64,000 nucleotides of DNA from CAVZOY01 sp963777095. GTDB taxonomy: Bacteria > Actinomycetota > Actinomycetes > Mycobacteriales > Geodermatophilaceae. The translations under genes were made by a program, and so were the position numbers. A model generated the notes under the pieces. That model was not told the DNA's origin. It did no database searches and saw nothing but the letters and a program-made list of their open reading frames with translations. Positions within the stretch are counted from its first letter, which is position 1. The number at the start of each line of letters is the position of its first letter. Below, piece after piece: positions 36,132 through 45,383 of the stretch. The stretch covers positions 62,001 through 126,000 of the forward strand of contig CAVZOY010000006.1 in assembly GCA_963777095.1 (NCBI GenBank), read 5' to 3'.

Positions 36132-37286
36132 GTGGCCAAGGACGGACCCGGCGGCGAGAAGACCGAGAAGCCCACTCCCCAGCGCCTCAAGAAGGCGCGC
36201 AAGGAGGGGCAGATCCCACGCACCCAGGAGCTGGGTACCTGGGCGGGCGCGGCGGTGGCGAGCGCGCTGCTGCCGATGCTCGTGGAGAACGCGTACGACG
36301 AGACGCAGACGCTGTTCATGCAGATCAACGACGTGGCGGCCGAACCCGTGGCGTCGAAGGTCTTCGTGCTGCTCGGGCAGGCGCTCTCGGCGTTCCTGTC
36401 CACGCTGCTGCCCATGGCCCTCGGCCTCATGGTGGTCGGCGTGGCCGCCTCGGCGGCGCAGGGCGGCGTCACCATCGCCACCAAGGGCATGAAGCCCACG
36501 CTCAAGAAGCTCAACCCGTTCCCGGGCATGAAGCGGATGTTCGGCACCCACGGGCTCTGGGAGGCCATCAAGGCGCTGATCAAGACGATCGCCCTGGCGA
36601 CCGTCGTCGCCGTCACGAGCGACCGCGCCCAGGCGCTCGTCTCGGCGTCCGGGGCGCTGCCACTGTCGGCGGTGACGTCGACGTTCGCGGCCTCCGCCGT
36701 CCTCATGTTCCGCGTCGTGGCCATCACCGGCCTGGTGATCGCGATCGCCGACTACGTCGTCGTCCGCAACAAGACGATGAAGCAGCTCAAGATGAGCAAG
36801 TACGAGATCACGCAGGAGAACAAGCAGTCCGAGGGCGACCCGCACATGAAGGCGCACCGCCGCGGGGTGCAGATGTCGATGTCGCGCAACCGCATGATGG
36901 CCGACGTCGCCGACGCCGACGTGCTGCTGGTCAACCCGGTCCACGTCGCCGTGGCGCTGAAGTACGAGGCCGTGAAGGGTGCGCCGCGCGTGGTCGCCAA
37001 GGGCGCCGGCGAGGTCGCGGCCAAGCTGCGCGAGCGCGCCGCCGAGGCGCGGGTGCCGCTGGTGCAGGACATCCCGCTGGCCCGTGCCCTGCACGCCTCC
37101 TGCGAGATCGGCCAGGAGGTGCCGCCGCAGCTGTTCACCGCGGTCGCGCGGGTGCTGGCCTTCGTCATGCACCTGAACGCGCGGGGCGTGCAGGGCGGGT
37201 TCCACCGCCCCGGCTTCGAGGCGCCGGACGTCAGTGAACTGCCCAGAGCCGGACGACGCAGGACGCCGACAGCCGTCGCCAGCTGA
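36132..37286 (+). CDS. flhB: Flagellar export switch protein FlhB
   Basis: 384 residues from GTG 36132, preceded by GGAGGTGATC, an excellent ribosome binding site. MAKDGPGGEKTEKPTPQRLK starts the family pattern. Four membrane segments span about 35-220. The cytoplasmic autocleavage site is at Asn268-Pro269-Val270-His271, where most FlhB have NPTH. FlhB switches export from hook to filament substrates after this cleavage. The C-terminus (SELPRAGRRRTPTAVAS) is extended and basic. Confidence 0.95.
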   Translation: MAKDGPGGEKTEKPTPQRLKKARKEGQIPRTQELGTWAGAAVASALLPMLVENAYDETQTLFMQINDVAAEPVASKVFVLLGQALSAFLSTLLPMALGLMVVGVAASAAQGGVTIATKGMKPTLKKLNPFPGMKRMFGTHGLWEAIKALIKTIALATVVAVTSDRAQALVSASGALPLSAVTSTFAASAVLMFRVVAITGLVIAIADYVVVRNKTMKQLKMSKYEITQENKQSEGDPHMKAHRRGVQMSMSRNRMMADVADADVLLVNPVHVAVALKYEAVKGAPRVVAKGAGEVAAKLRERAAEARVPLVQDIPLARALHASCEIGQEVPPQLFTAVARVLAFVMHLNARGVQGGFHRPGFEAPDVSELPRAGRRRTPTAVAS

Positions 37287-37291
37287 CGAGG

Positions 37292-37319
37292 TACCGGCCC
37301 TCCCCAGCACTGCCGATGA
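37292..37319 (+). promoter_or_regulatory. Candidate sigma-28-type promoter for flhA
   Basis: TACC (37292-37295), 16 bases, GCCGATGA (37312-37319), continuing GAAG. The -10 block GCCGATGAGAA is identical to that before flbD. Confidence 0.4.
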
Positions 37320-37343
37320 GAAGCGCGTGAGCCTCCGTCCTTC

Positions 37344-39410
37344 GTGCACCCCCGGAGCGGGCGCGTGAAGGGCCTCGGCAAGGCCGCCGTCCCCATCGGC
37401 GTCGTCGCGATCGTGCTCATGCTGGTCGTGCCGATGCCGGCGACGATCATGGACCTGCTGCTCGGCCTGAACATCACCGCGTCGCTGCTGATCCTGCTGG
37501 TGTCGATGCAGATCAAGCGGCCGCTGGACTTCGCCGTCTTCCCGTCGCTGCTCCTGGTGGCGACGCTGTTCCGGCTGGCGCTCAACGTCTCGTCGACGCG
37601 ACTGGTGCTCACCGACGGCTTCGCCGGCAAGGTCATCGAGGCCTTCGGGCACTTCGTGATCGGCGGCTCGCTGGTCGTCGGTCTGGTGATCTTCGTGATC
37701 TTGACGATCGTGCAATTCGTCGTGATCACGAACGGTGCCGGCCGCGTCGCCGAGGTCGGCGCGCGCTTCACCCTCGACGCCATGCCCGGCAAGCAGATGG
37801 CGATCGACGCCGACCTCAACGCCGGGCTGATCAACGAGTCGCAGGCCCGCCGGCGGCGCGCCGACGTCACCGCCGAGGCCGACTTCTACGGGTCGATGGA
37901 CGGCGCGTCGAAGTTCGTCAAGGGCGACGCCATCGCCGGCATCATCATCACGCTGGTCAACCTCATCGGTGGCCTGGCGATCGGCGTCATGCAGCGCGGC
38001 CTCTCCCCCGCCGAGGCGGTCGAGACCTACTCGCTGCTGACCGTCGGCGACGGCCTGGTGTCGATGATCCCGGCCCTGCTGCTCTCGACCGCCACCGGCA
38101 TCATCGTGACCCGGTCGGCCACCGAGGGCGACATGGGCACCGACCTGATCGCCCAGCTCGGCCGGTTCAAGCAGCCGCTGCGGATCGCCGGCGGCGCCGC
38201 CCTGGCGATGTGCCTGATCCCCGGCCTGCCGATGCTGCCCTTCGTCCTGGTCGGCGGGCTGTTCCTCTTCATCGCCGCGCGCATCACCGAGACGCCGGAG
38301 GTCGACGACGAGGCCGAGGCCGCGGCCGCCGCCGCCGAGCTCGAGCCCAAGCCGGACTCCCCCGAGGCGATCGCCGAGAAGATGCGGGTCGACCCGCTCG
38401 AGCTCGAGGTGGCCTTCGACCTGGTCGACCTGGTCGACACCGCCCGCGGCGGCGACCTGCTCGACCGGGTCAAGGCGCTGCGGCGCAAGGTCGCCATGGA
38501 GACCGGCCTGGTCATCCCCCTGGTGCGCACCCGCGACAACCTGGACCTGCCCGGGTCCACCTACGTCATCTGGCTCAACGGCGTCCCGGCGGCCCGCGGC
38601 AGCTCCCCGGCCGGCACGGTGCTGGCCATCGGCGACAACCTCGACGGCCTGCCCGGCAAGCCCACCCGCGAGCCGGTGTTCGGCCTGGCCGCCAAGTGGG
38701 TGCCGGTCGAGCTGCAGCGCCAGGCCGAGATGGCCGGCGCGACCGTCGTCGACCGCTCGTCGGTCATCACGACGCACCTCGCCGAGGTCGTCCGGCAGAA
38801 CGCGGCCGACCTGCTCGGGCGCGAGGACGTGCGCCTCCTCGTCGAGATGGTGCGCCGCTCGCACCCCATCGTGGTCGAGGAATTGACCCCCGCTCTGCTC
38901 ACCCTGGGTGAGGTGCAACGCGTGTTGCACGCGTTGCTCGGTGAGGGTGTGTCGATCCGTGACCTGGTGCGCATCTTCGAGGCACTCTCGGTGCGTGCGA
39001 AAGCCTCGACCGACCTGGACGGTCTCGTCGAAGCCGCCCGCACCGCACTCGGCTCCGCGATCAGCCAGCCCTACGTCACGCCCGACGAGCGGCTGCACGT
39101 GTTCACCCTCGAGCCGGGCTTCGAACAGCGACTGCTCGAGGCCGTCCGGCAGAGCGATCAGGGCCAGGTGCTCGCGATCGACGCCGGGGCCATCGACGCC
39201 CTCGTCCACGGGTGCAGCGGCCTGCTCGAGGAGGCGGAGCGCGCGGGGCTGTCCCCCGTGCTCGTCTGCTCGCCGCAGGTCCGCCCGGCTCTCGCGCGCC
39301 TGATGCGCCAGGTCCTGCCCCGTCTCCCGGTGATCTCCTACGCCGAGGTCTCCCGGACAGCGCAGATCGAGTCGCTGGGAGTGGTGAACGGTGCCGTTGC
39401 GATCCGTTGA
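37344..39410 (+). CDS. flhA: Flagellar export protein FlhA
   Basis: 688 residues, intact. GTG 37344 is the annotated start and GTG 37365 (VKGLGKAAVPIGVVA) is close to usual N-termini. Eight membrane segments cover about 15-325. Between them lies the FHIPEP signature region: DFAVFPSLLLVATLFRLALN-VSSTRLVL and GRVAEVGARFTLDAMPGKQM. The cytoplasmic domain follows (RDNLDLPGSTYVIWLNGVPA; LVEMVRRSHPIVVEELTPAL). FlhA docks chaperone-substrate complexes at the export gate. The stop overlaps the next start by 20 bases. Confidence 0.97.
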   Translation: MHPRSGRVKGLGKAAVPIGVVAIVLMLVVPMPATIMDLLLGLNITASLLILLVSMQIKRPLDFAVFPSLLLVATLFRLALNVSSTRLVLTDGFAGKVIEAFGHFVIGGSLVVGLVIFVILTIVQFVVITNGAGRVAEVGARFTLDAMPGKQMAIDADLNAGLINESQARRRRADVTAEADFYGSMDGASKFVKGDAIAGIIITLVNLIGGLAIGVMQRGLSPAEAVETYSLLTVGDGLVSMIPALLLSTATGIIVTRSATEGDMGTDLIAQLGRFKQPLRIAGGAALAMCLIPGLPMLPFVLVGGLFLFIAARITETPEVDDEAEAAAAAAELEPKPDSPEAIAEKMRVDPLELEVAFDLVDLVDTARGGDLLDRVKALRRKVAMETGLVIPLVRTRDNLDLPGSTYVIWLNGVPAARGSSPAGTVLAIGDNLDGLPGKPTREPVFGLAAKWVPVELQRQAEMAGATVVDRSSVITTHLAEVVRQNAADLLGREDVRLLVEMVRRSHPIVVEELTPALLTLGEVQRVLHALLGEGVSIRDLVRIFEALSVRAKASTDLDGLVEAARTALGSAISQPYVTPDERLHVFTLEPGFEQRLLEAVRQSDQGQVLAIDAGAIDALVHGCSGLLEEAERAGLSPVLVCSPQVRPALARLMRQVLPRLPVISYAEVSRTAQIESLGVVNGAVAIR

Positions 39411-42248
39411 GGCCGCGACCCGCGACGACGCCATCGCCGCGGCCCGCGAGCAGTTCGGTGCCACCGCCCGCGTCGTCGGCGTCCGCCGGGTGCGGTCCGG
39501 CGGCGTCCTCGGATTCTTCGCGACCGAGCGCTACGTGGCCGAGGTCGACCCCGACCCGACCGCGCGCCCGGCCGTGCCGGTGCCGGCCCCGTCCCGCGGT
39601 GCCGCCGAGCGCCGCACGCCCCGGGACGACGCGCGCCCGTCGCGCGACGAGGCCGCGCGCTCGGCGGTGCCCACCCGCAACGGCGCCGCCGTCTACGCCG
39701 AGTCCCGCGCCACTCCGTCGTCGGCCCGCCCGGCCCGCCGGGACGACGACGCACGCGTCGACGAGCTCGCCGGTCTGCTCGGCCAGTCGACTCCCGCGCC
39801 GACGCCCTTCCCGCGGCCCTCGACCGGTCGCTCGGCCGCCGTCCGTCCGTCCTTCCGCGACGTCGAGCCGCAGGCGCCGGTCCGCGCCGCGGTCGTGCGC
39901 CCCGAGCCCGAGCCGTCGGTGCGCCCGGCGGTCGTGCGTCCCGCCGCCGCCGTCCGTCCGTCCTGGTCCGAGCTGCTGGCCGGCACGGCAGCGCCGCGCC
40001 CGCCCCGGCGCCCTCCCCGGCGCCCGCTCCTGCTGCCCCGGCGATCGCGCCGGCCGCCCCGGCCGCGGATCCGCAGCCGCTGGGCAGCGCCGCCACCCCC
40101 TCCCCCTTCACCGCGGCCCTGGCTCGGATGGTGGCGGGCGACCGCGACGTCCAGCAGGCCGTCGAGGACGCCCTCGCCGCTCCCGGCGAGGCGTCGAGCG
40201 CGATCCCCGGTTCCGAGCCGACCTGGTCGGAGCCGCTTCCCACAGCACAGACGACGGTGCCGCCCTCCGTGGCGCACCGCGAGGAGGACCCGGTGGAGCT
40301 GCAGGACTGGACACCGTCCTCCACATCGTTCGACCCCCCGGCGGCGACGCCGGGCTGGGGCATCGCCGAGCCGGCGGCCCCGTCGGTGTCCTCGCGCGAG
40401 GAGGCCATCGCCGAGGTGCTCCGCGCCGCCATCAACGAGGGACGGTCCGAGGAGTCGCTCACCGGGATCCTGCGCCGAGTCATGGACGGCGCCTCGCCGG
40501 CCGACGCGCTGGCGGAGACGCCGTTCGAGCCGCAGGTCGAGGTGCCGCCCGCGGTGACGGCCGCGGTGTCGGCCACGGTCTCGGAGGCTGCGACGATCCC
40601 CGAGATCGCCCAGGCCGTCGTGTCGGAGCCGGTCGTCGTCGCCGAGCCGGTGGTCGAGACGCCGATCGTCGAGGTGGCTGCCGAGGTCGAGGTGTTCGCC
40701 GCCGAGCCGGTCGACGAGGCCCCGGCAGCGGTCGAGGAGTGGCCCGCGTCGGCGCTGCTGTCCCCGGACACGGAGCTCGGCTGGGACCCCATCTCCTCGT
40801 CCCTCTGGGCCGACTTCATCCCGACGGAACGGATGTCGACCCAGTCCGGCGACGCCTCCGAGCCCGAGGTCGAGGCCCAGATCGAGCCCGAGGCCGTCAG
40901 CCGGAGGTCGAGGTCGAGGTCGTCGCAGAGGTCGAGCCGGAGATCGAGGCCGCCGTCGAGGAGACCGCGCTCGAGGACGCCCCGATCGCCGAGGCCGTCG
41001 TCGAGGAGGTTATGACCGAGGAGGTGGCCGAGGAGGTGGCGGAAGCCCCGCTCCTCGCCCGTACCGCCAGCGACCCCGCGCCGCTGTCGATGGACGCCAC
41101 GTCGGTCATGCCGCCCCTCTCCCTGCTGCCCCCGCTGCCCTCGTCGCGCCGCGGCGGCCGCCCGCCGGTTCCGCCGTCGGTGCACCGCGGCGCGTCCGCG
41201 CGTCCGGCGAGCCGGCCGTCCGCGCCGGCGGAGGATCGCGAGATCCCGTCGGCCACGAGCCGGTTCGAGGCGCTGGCGACGGTGACCCGGCTGCCGCTCG
41301 TCCCGGCCGAGGAGACCCCGGCGCCCGTCGTCGAGACGCCGGTCGTCGAGCCGGTTGCGGCCGCGAAGCCCGTCGCCGAGAAGCCGGTCGAGCAGACCGC
41401 CGTCCTCCAGCCCGTGGCGGACGACCCCGCGCCGCGCCGTCCCGAGCCCGTGGTCGAGCGTCCGCGCGCGGCTGCGCCGGTGCGGCGCCCGGCCGTCGTC
41501 GTCCCGGCGCCCGCGACGCGGACCGAGCGTCCGCGTCCGGTCGTGGCACAGCGCCACCCGGCCGGCGGGTGACCTGGCCTCCCGGCTGGCCGCCCTGGGC
41601 CTGCCCGAGGACCTGATCGACGCATCGTTCGCCGGCGACGCCGCCACGCAGGGCGTCTACGCGGCGCTGACCCGGACCCTGGCTGCCCGACTGCCCGAGA
41701 CGCCGGAACTGCCGAGCGGCGCGGGCGAGGTCCTCGTCGTCGTCGGCCCCGGTGTCGAGACGCTGCGGGCCGCCCGCTCCCTGGCCGCGACACTGCACCT
41801 GGACACCGACCGGGTGCAGTGGGCCACCCGCGGCGACCTGGCCGGCCTGGTGCCCGCGGGCGCCCGGATGGCCACGGTCGAGGCCGCGATCGACCGCCGC
41901 CAGGAGGCCATCGGCAGCGGCACCCTGACGATCGTCGCCGTCGACGCCCCGCTGCGCACCGACGCCTACTGGACCGCGCAGATGCTCGCGATCTGGGCGC
42001 CGGTCGCCGTGTGGGCCGTCGTCGAGGCGACCCGCAAGCCCGAGGACCTCGGGCCGTGGCTCGAGGGGCTCCCCCGCGTCGACGCGCTCATGGTCCAGGA
42101 CACCGACCTGTCGGCCGACCCCGCCGCCGTGCTGCACCGGGTGGCGCTGCCGCTCGACCTGCCCGTCGCGGTCGTGGACGGCATGCGCGCCACGCCCCAC
42201 CGCTGGGCCTCGCTGCTCTGTGAGCGTCTGGAGAACCCGGAGGCATGA
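39391..42248 (+). CDS. FlhF-like protein with degenerate GTPase domain
   Basis: About 952 residues after joining four frames. The N-terminus (VEAATRDDAIAAAREQFGAT-ARVVGVRRVRSGGVLGFFAT) matches the FlhF B domain. A very long Pro/Ala/Val/Glu-rich middle follows. The C-terminal ~220 residues look like an SRP-type NG domain (RLAALGLPEDLIDASF; GEVLVVVGPGVETLRAARSL), but the P-loop GxxGxGKT is GPGVETLR and the other G motifs are absent. Bases appear missing near 39992 and 40902 and one extra is near 41570. It may position or count flagella as a non-hydrolysing relative. flhA precedes it. Confidence 0.78.
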
Positions 42249-42478
42249 ACCCGCTGCGCTGGGACGTCCTCGCCGTCGCGTTCGTGCTGGCGCTGCCGGT
42301 CCTCGCCCTGGGCCTGCGGGGCTCGTTCACCGTCGAAGAGGTGACCGACAAGCTGCCGTGGTGCTTCGCCGCCGCGTGGGCCGTGGTCGCGCTCCTGCGG
42401 TGGGCCTCGCAGCCCCACACGCCGGCCGCGGCTCGGGAGCCGGTGCCGGTGGACGAGGACGTTCCCGCCCCCGCCTGA
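42245..42478 (+). CDS. Small two-helix membrane protein
   Basis: 77 residues, ATG overlapping the FlhF-like stop (ATGA), so it is translated with it. Membrane segments lie at about 6-27 (WDVLAVAFVLALPVLALGLR) and 39-56 (LPWCFAAAWAVVALLRWAS). The tail is acidic and Pro-rich. Family unknown. It is the last gene of the flhA operon. Confidence 0.75.
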   Translation: MNPLRWDVLAVAFVLALPVLALGLRGSFTVEEVTDKLPWCFAAAWAVVALLRWASQPHTPAAAREPVPVDEDVPAPA

Positions 42479-42494
42479 CGCGGCCCCTGGGCAC

Positions 42495-42558
42495 CGCTTC
42501 TCGGGTGCTTCTCGCGCTCCGTGGGTTCTGCAGGACCCGAGAAGCGCGAGGAGGACCC
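42495..42558. repeat. REP-like hairpin element A, left of the AbiEi/DUF559 gene
   Basis: GGGTGCTTCTCGCGCT (42503-42518) pairs with AGCGCGAGGAGGACCC (42543-42558) at 14 of 16 positions. An alternative stem, CGCTTCTCGGG (42495-42505) with CCCGAGAAGCG (42536-42546), is perfect over 11 bp. The loop holds GGGTTCTGCA (42523-42532), then 9 bases, then AAGCGCGA (42542-42549). The same loop pattern recurs inverted at element B. It may also terminate the flhA operon. Confidence 0.8.
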
Positions 42559-42647
42559 AGGGAGGGCGCCGTCCACAGGCGCCACGGTCGTCCACCGTTC
42601 TGCCGATCACCTTCCGACGGCTCACCTCCGGAGCCACCGTCGGCGGT

Positions 42648-43569
42648 GTGATCGATGAGAACGCGCTCCTGCGGATGCGCCGTGACGCAATCGCGCTCGG
42701 CTACTCGGACGACGAGCTCCGCCGGCTCGCTCGCTCAGGAGAGTGGTTCCGCCTCCGTCGCGGTGCCTACCTCGAAGGTCCACAGCCGACATCGGCCCCG
42801 GAGCGCCACCGTCTCCTCGTGCACGCGACGATGGCCGGCCTGCGCCGTCCTGCCGTCGTGAGTCATCAGTCCGCGGCGGTGCTGCACGGACTGGCCTTGT
42901 GGTCGGTCCGCCTCGACCGGGTCCACGTGACGCGACGGCCGCCGGCCGTGCAGGACACCGGTCGTGTGCTCCGCTGTCACGTCGCCCGCCTCCGCGCGGA
43001 CGAGGTCGTCGAGGTCGACGGGATGCCCGTGACCAGCCCCGTGCGCACGGTCCTGGACCTCGCTCGCAGCGTGCCTCTCGAGCCCGCCGTCGTGGCCCTC
43101 GACGGCGCTCTCCACGGTGGAGCGGTGGAGCACGGGCAACTGCGGATCGGACTGGGCGCCTTGTTCGGCACGCCGGGCAGTCGGCGGGCCGCACGCGCCG
43201 TCGAGCTGGCGGACGGCCGCAGTGAGAGCGTCGGGGAGAGCCGTAGTCGTGTGGTGCTCCACCGGCACGGCGTCCCACCGAGCGGCTCGCAGTTCGAGGT
43301 GCGCGTGCAACGGTCGCGTCGTCGCGCGCACCGACTTCGTCTGGGAGGGCCACCGCCTCGTCGGGGAGTTCGACGGGCGGATCAAGTACGGACGACTGCT
43401 TCGTCACGGACAACAACCCGGCGACGTCGTCTTCGCGGAGAAGCGGCGGGAGGACGCCGTCCGCGAGGCCGGGTGGGGGGTCGTCCGCTGGTGCTGGGAC
43501 GACCTGGAGCAGCCGGTCCAGCTCGCCGACCGCGTCCGTCGCGCCCAGTCTCGGATGGGGACGCGCTGA
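42648..43569 (+). CDS. AbiEi-type antitoxin domain / DUF559 (Vsr-like nuclease fold) protein
   Basis: About 306 residues from GTG 42648. The N-terminus is a winged-helix of the AbiEi antitoxin type (RDAIALGYSDDELRRLARSG-EWFRLRRGAYLEG). A middle domain follows (VVSHQSAAVLHGLALWSVRL; TSPVRTVLDLARSV). The C-terminus is a DUF559/Vsr-like fold: ARTDFVWEGHRLVGEFDGRI-KYG, then VFAEKRREDAVREAGWGVVR. The Asp, Glu and EKR residues resemble the nuclease active site of that fold. An extra base near 43308 is corrected to FEVRVNGRVVARTDF. No AbiEii toxin gene is adjacent. Both flanks carry related hairpins. Confidence 0.82.
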
Positions 43570-43639
43570 GCTTGTGGGGCGTTGTTCGCGCTTGGCCGGT
43601 GGTGCAGAACCCGAGCAGCACGAACAACGCCCCTCAAGC
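43570..43639. repeat. REP-like hairpin element B, right of the AbiEi/DUF559 gene
   Basis: GCTTG-t-GGGGCGTTGTTCG (43570-43588) pairs with CGAACAACGCCCC-t-CAAGC (43621-43639): 18 of 19 positions. Read on the minus strand the loop has GGGTTCTGCA (43603-43612), 9 bases, AAGCGCGA (43586-43593), exactly the pattern of element A. Located between convergent genes, it can serve as a two-way terminator. Confidence 0.85.
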
Positions 43640-43653
43640 GTCGACCGGGCGGG

Positions 43654-44949
43654 TCAGAGGGGGATGTCCTCCAGCATCTCGGTGACCAGAGCCGCGATCT
43701 GGGAGCGCTCGGAGCGGGTGAGGGTCACGTGGGCGAAGAGCGGGTGGCCGCGAAGCGCCTCGATGACGGCGGTGATGCCGTCGTGCCGGCCCACCCGCAG
43801 GTTGTCCCGCTGGGCGACGTCGTGGGTGAGCACGACCCGCGAGCCCGAGCCGAGCCGCGACAGCACGGTCAGCAGGACGCCGCGCTCGAGGGACTGCGCC
43901 TCGTCGACGATCACGAACGAGTCGTGCAGCGACCGGCCGCGGATGTGGGTCAGCGGCAGCACCTCGATGAGGTCGCGGGCGGCGATCTCCTCGAGCACCT
44001 CGTTGGAGACCAGCGCGCCGAGGGTGTCGTACACCGCCTGCGCCCAGGGCGACATCTTCTCGCCCTCGCTGCCCGGCAGGTAGCCGAGCTCCTGGCCGCC
44101 GACGGCGTACAGCGGCCGGAAGATCACGACCTTCTTGTGCGCCCGCCGCTCCATGACCGACTCGAGTCCCGCGCACAGCGCCAGCGCCGACTTGCCGGTG
44201 CCTGCCCGCCCGCCGAGCGAGACGATGCCGACCTCCGGGTCGAGCAGCAGGTCCAGGGCGATCCGCTGCTCCGCCGACCGGCCGTGCAACCCGAACGCCT
44301 CGCGGTCGCCACGCACCAGCCGCACCTGCTTGTCCGGCGTCACCCGGCCCAGCGCCGATCCGCGCGAGGACAGCAGCACCAGCCCGGTGTGGGTCGGGAG
44401 CTCCGCGGCGCCGGGCACGAAGACCTCGCCGCTCTCGTAGAGGGCGTCCAGCTCGGCGTCGTCGAGCGACAGCTCGGTCATGCCGGTCCAGCCGGCGTCG
44501 ACGGCGTCCAGCGCGCGGTACTCGTCGGTGTCCAGCCCGACGGCGGCGGCCTTGACCCGCAGCGGGACGTCCTTCGTGATCAGGCAGACGTCGCGGCCCT
44601 CGGCCCGGAGGTTGAGCGCGACGACCATGATCCGGCTGTCGTTGCTGTCGTTGCGGAAGCCTGCGGGCAGCACCGACGGGTCGCTGTGGTTGAGCTCGAC
44701 GTGCAGCGTGCCGCCGTCGTCGCCGATCGGCACCGGCGCGTCCAGTCGGCCGTGCGCCACGCGCAGATCGTCGAGCATCCGCAGGGCCTGCCGGGCGAAC
44801 CAGCCGAGCTCCGGGTGGTGCCGCTTGTCCTCGAGTTCCCCGATCACGACGAGCGGGAGAACCACGTCGGAGTCGCCGAAGCGCAGCAGCGCGCCCGGGT
44901 CGGAGAGCAGGACGGATGTGTCGAGGACGTAGGTACGGCGAGCGCTCAC
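43654..44949 (-). CDS. PIN domain - PhoH family ATPase
   Basis: 431 residues from GTG 44949 (VSARRTYVLDTSVLLSDPGA), with GGGAG upstream. The N-terminal PIN RNase domain has Asp in YVLDTSVLLSDP and in SNDSRIMVVALNLRAEG. The C-terminal PhoH domain has Walker A GRAGTGKSALALC and Walker B SFVIVDEAQSLERGV. Such PIN-PhoH proteins are ATP-dependent RNA helicase/ribonucleases in actinobacteria. It stands alone between element B and a divergent-looking 254-base gap. Confidence 0.93.
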   Translation of the reverse strand: MSARRTYVLDTSVLLSDPGALLRFGDSDVVLPLVVIGELEDKRHHPELGWFARQALRMLDDLRVAHGRLDAPVPIGDDGGTLHVELNHSDPSVLPAGFRNDSNDSRIMVVALNLRAEGRDVCLITKDVPLRVKAAAVGLDTDEYRALDAVDAGWTGMTELSLDDAELDALYESGEVFVPGAAELPTHTGLVLLSSRGSALGRVTPDKQVRLVRGDREAFGLHGRSAEQRIALDLLLDPEVGIVSLGGRAGTGKSALALCAGLESVMERRAHKKVVIFRPLYAVGGQELGYLPGSEGEKMSPWAQAVYDTLGALVSNEVLEEIAARDLIEVLPLTHIRGRSLHDSFVIVDEAQSLERGVLLTVLSRLGSGSRVVLTHDVAQRDNLRVGRHDGITAVIEALRGHPLFAHVTLTRSERSQIAALVTEMLEDIPL

Positions 44950-45148
44950 GTGTCGACTCCCGTGGGGCGCACGGCACGCCCCCGATCGAAGGTGGCCGGG
45001 CCCCGGCGCAGAGGCCGGATGCCGGCCCCCCGTGTCGACGAACTCGTCAGCACCAACCGGGCCTCCCGCGGACGACGAGGTGAGCTCGTCCTCCATGTCG
45101 GACGGTAGGCCCGACCACCGACAGAAGCCGTGCAACCACCCCGAAAGG

Positions 45149-45161
45149 GAACACAGTGTTC
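45149..45161. promoter_or_regulatory. 13-base palindrome upstream of PIN-phoH
   Basis: GAACAC-A-GTGTTC, perfect 6-bp arms. It resembles a LexA box (GAAC-N4-GTTC) but with 5 spacer bases. Distance to the PIN-phoH start is about 200 bases. Weak evidence. Confidence 0.3.
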
Positions 45162-45203
45162 ACCCGGAGGGGTACCACTCGTCCCAGTCGTCGCAGGGAG
45201 CGT

Positions 45204-45383
45204 TCACCGGCTCTCGCGGCTCACCAGCAGCGTCAGGCCGGCCCAGGCGAGGGGCACGAGCAGCAGCGGCCACTGCAACGACCAGTCGCCGAGCCAGGTG
45301 ACGCCCAGGGTCAGCAGGACGGCGATGCAGCCCGCCGTCCAGAGGCCCAGGGCGCGCCGTTCGGCCGCCGGCCGAGGGCTCAT
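45204..45383 (-). CDS. Small membrane protein
   Basis: 59 residues, ATG 45383 overlapping the upstream DUF885 stop (ATGA). Two membrane segments at about 14-32 (GLWTAGCIAVLLTLGVTWLG) and 37-55 (WPLLLVPLAWAGLTLLVS). Family unknown. It is probably translated together with the peptidase before it. Confidence 0.7.
   Translation of the reverse strand: MSPRPAAERRALGLWTAGCIAVLLTLGVTWLGDWSLQWPLLLVPLAWAGLTLLVSRESR

Noticed and set aside
45149..45161. LexA/SOS box
   Set aside because: The spacer between GAAC and GTTC is 5 rather than 4, and the neighbouring genes are not typical SOS genes. Kept only as a weak palindrome.
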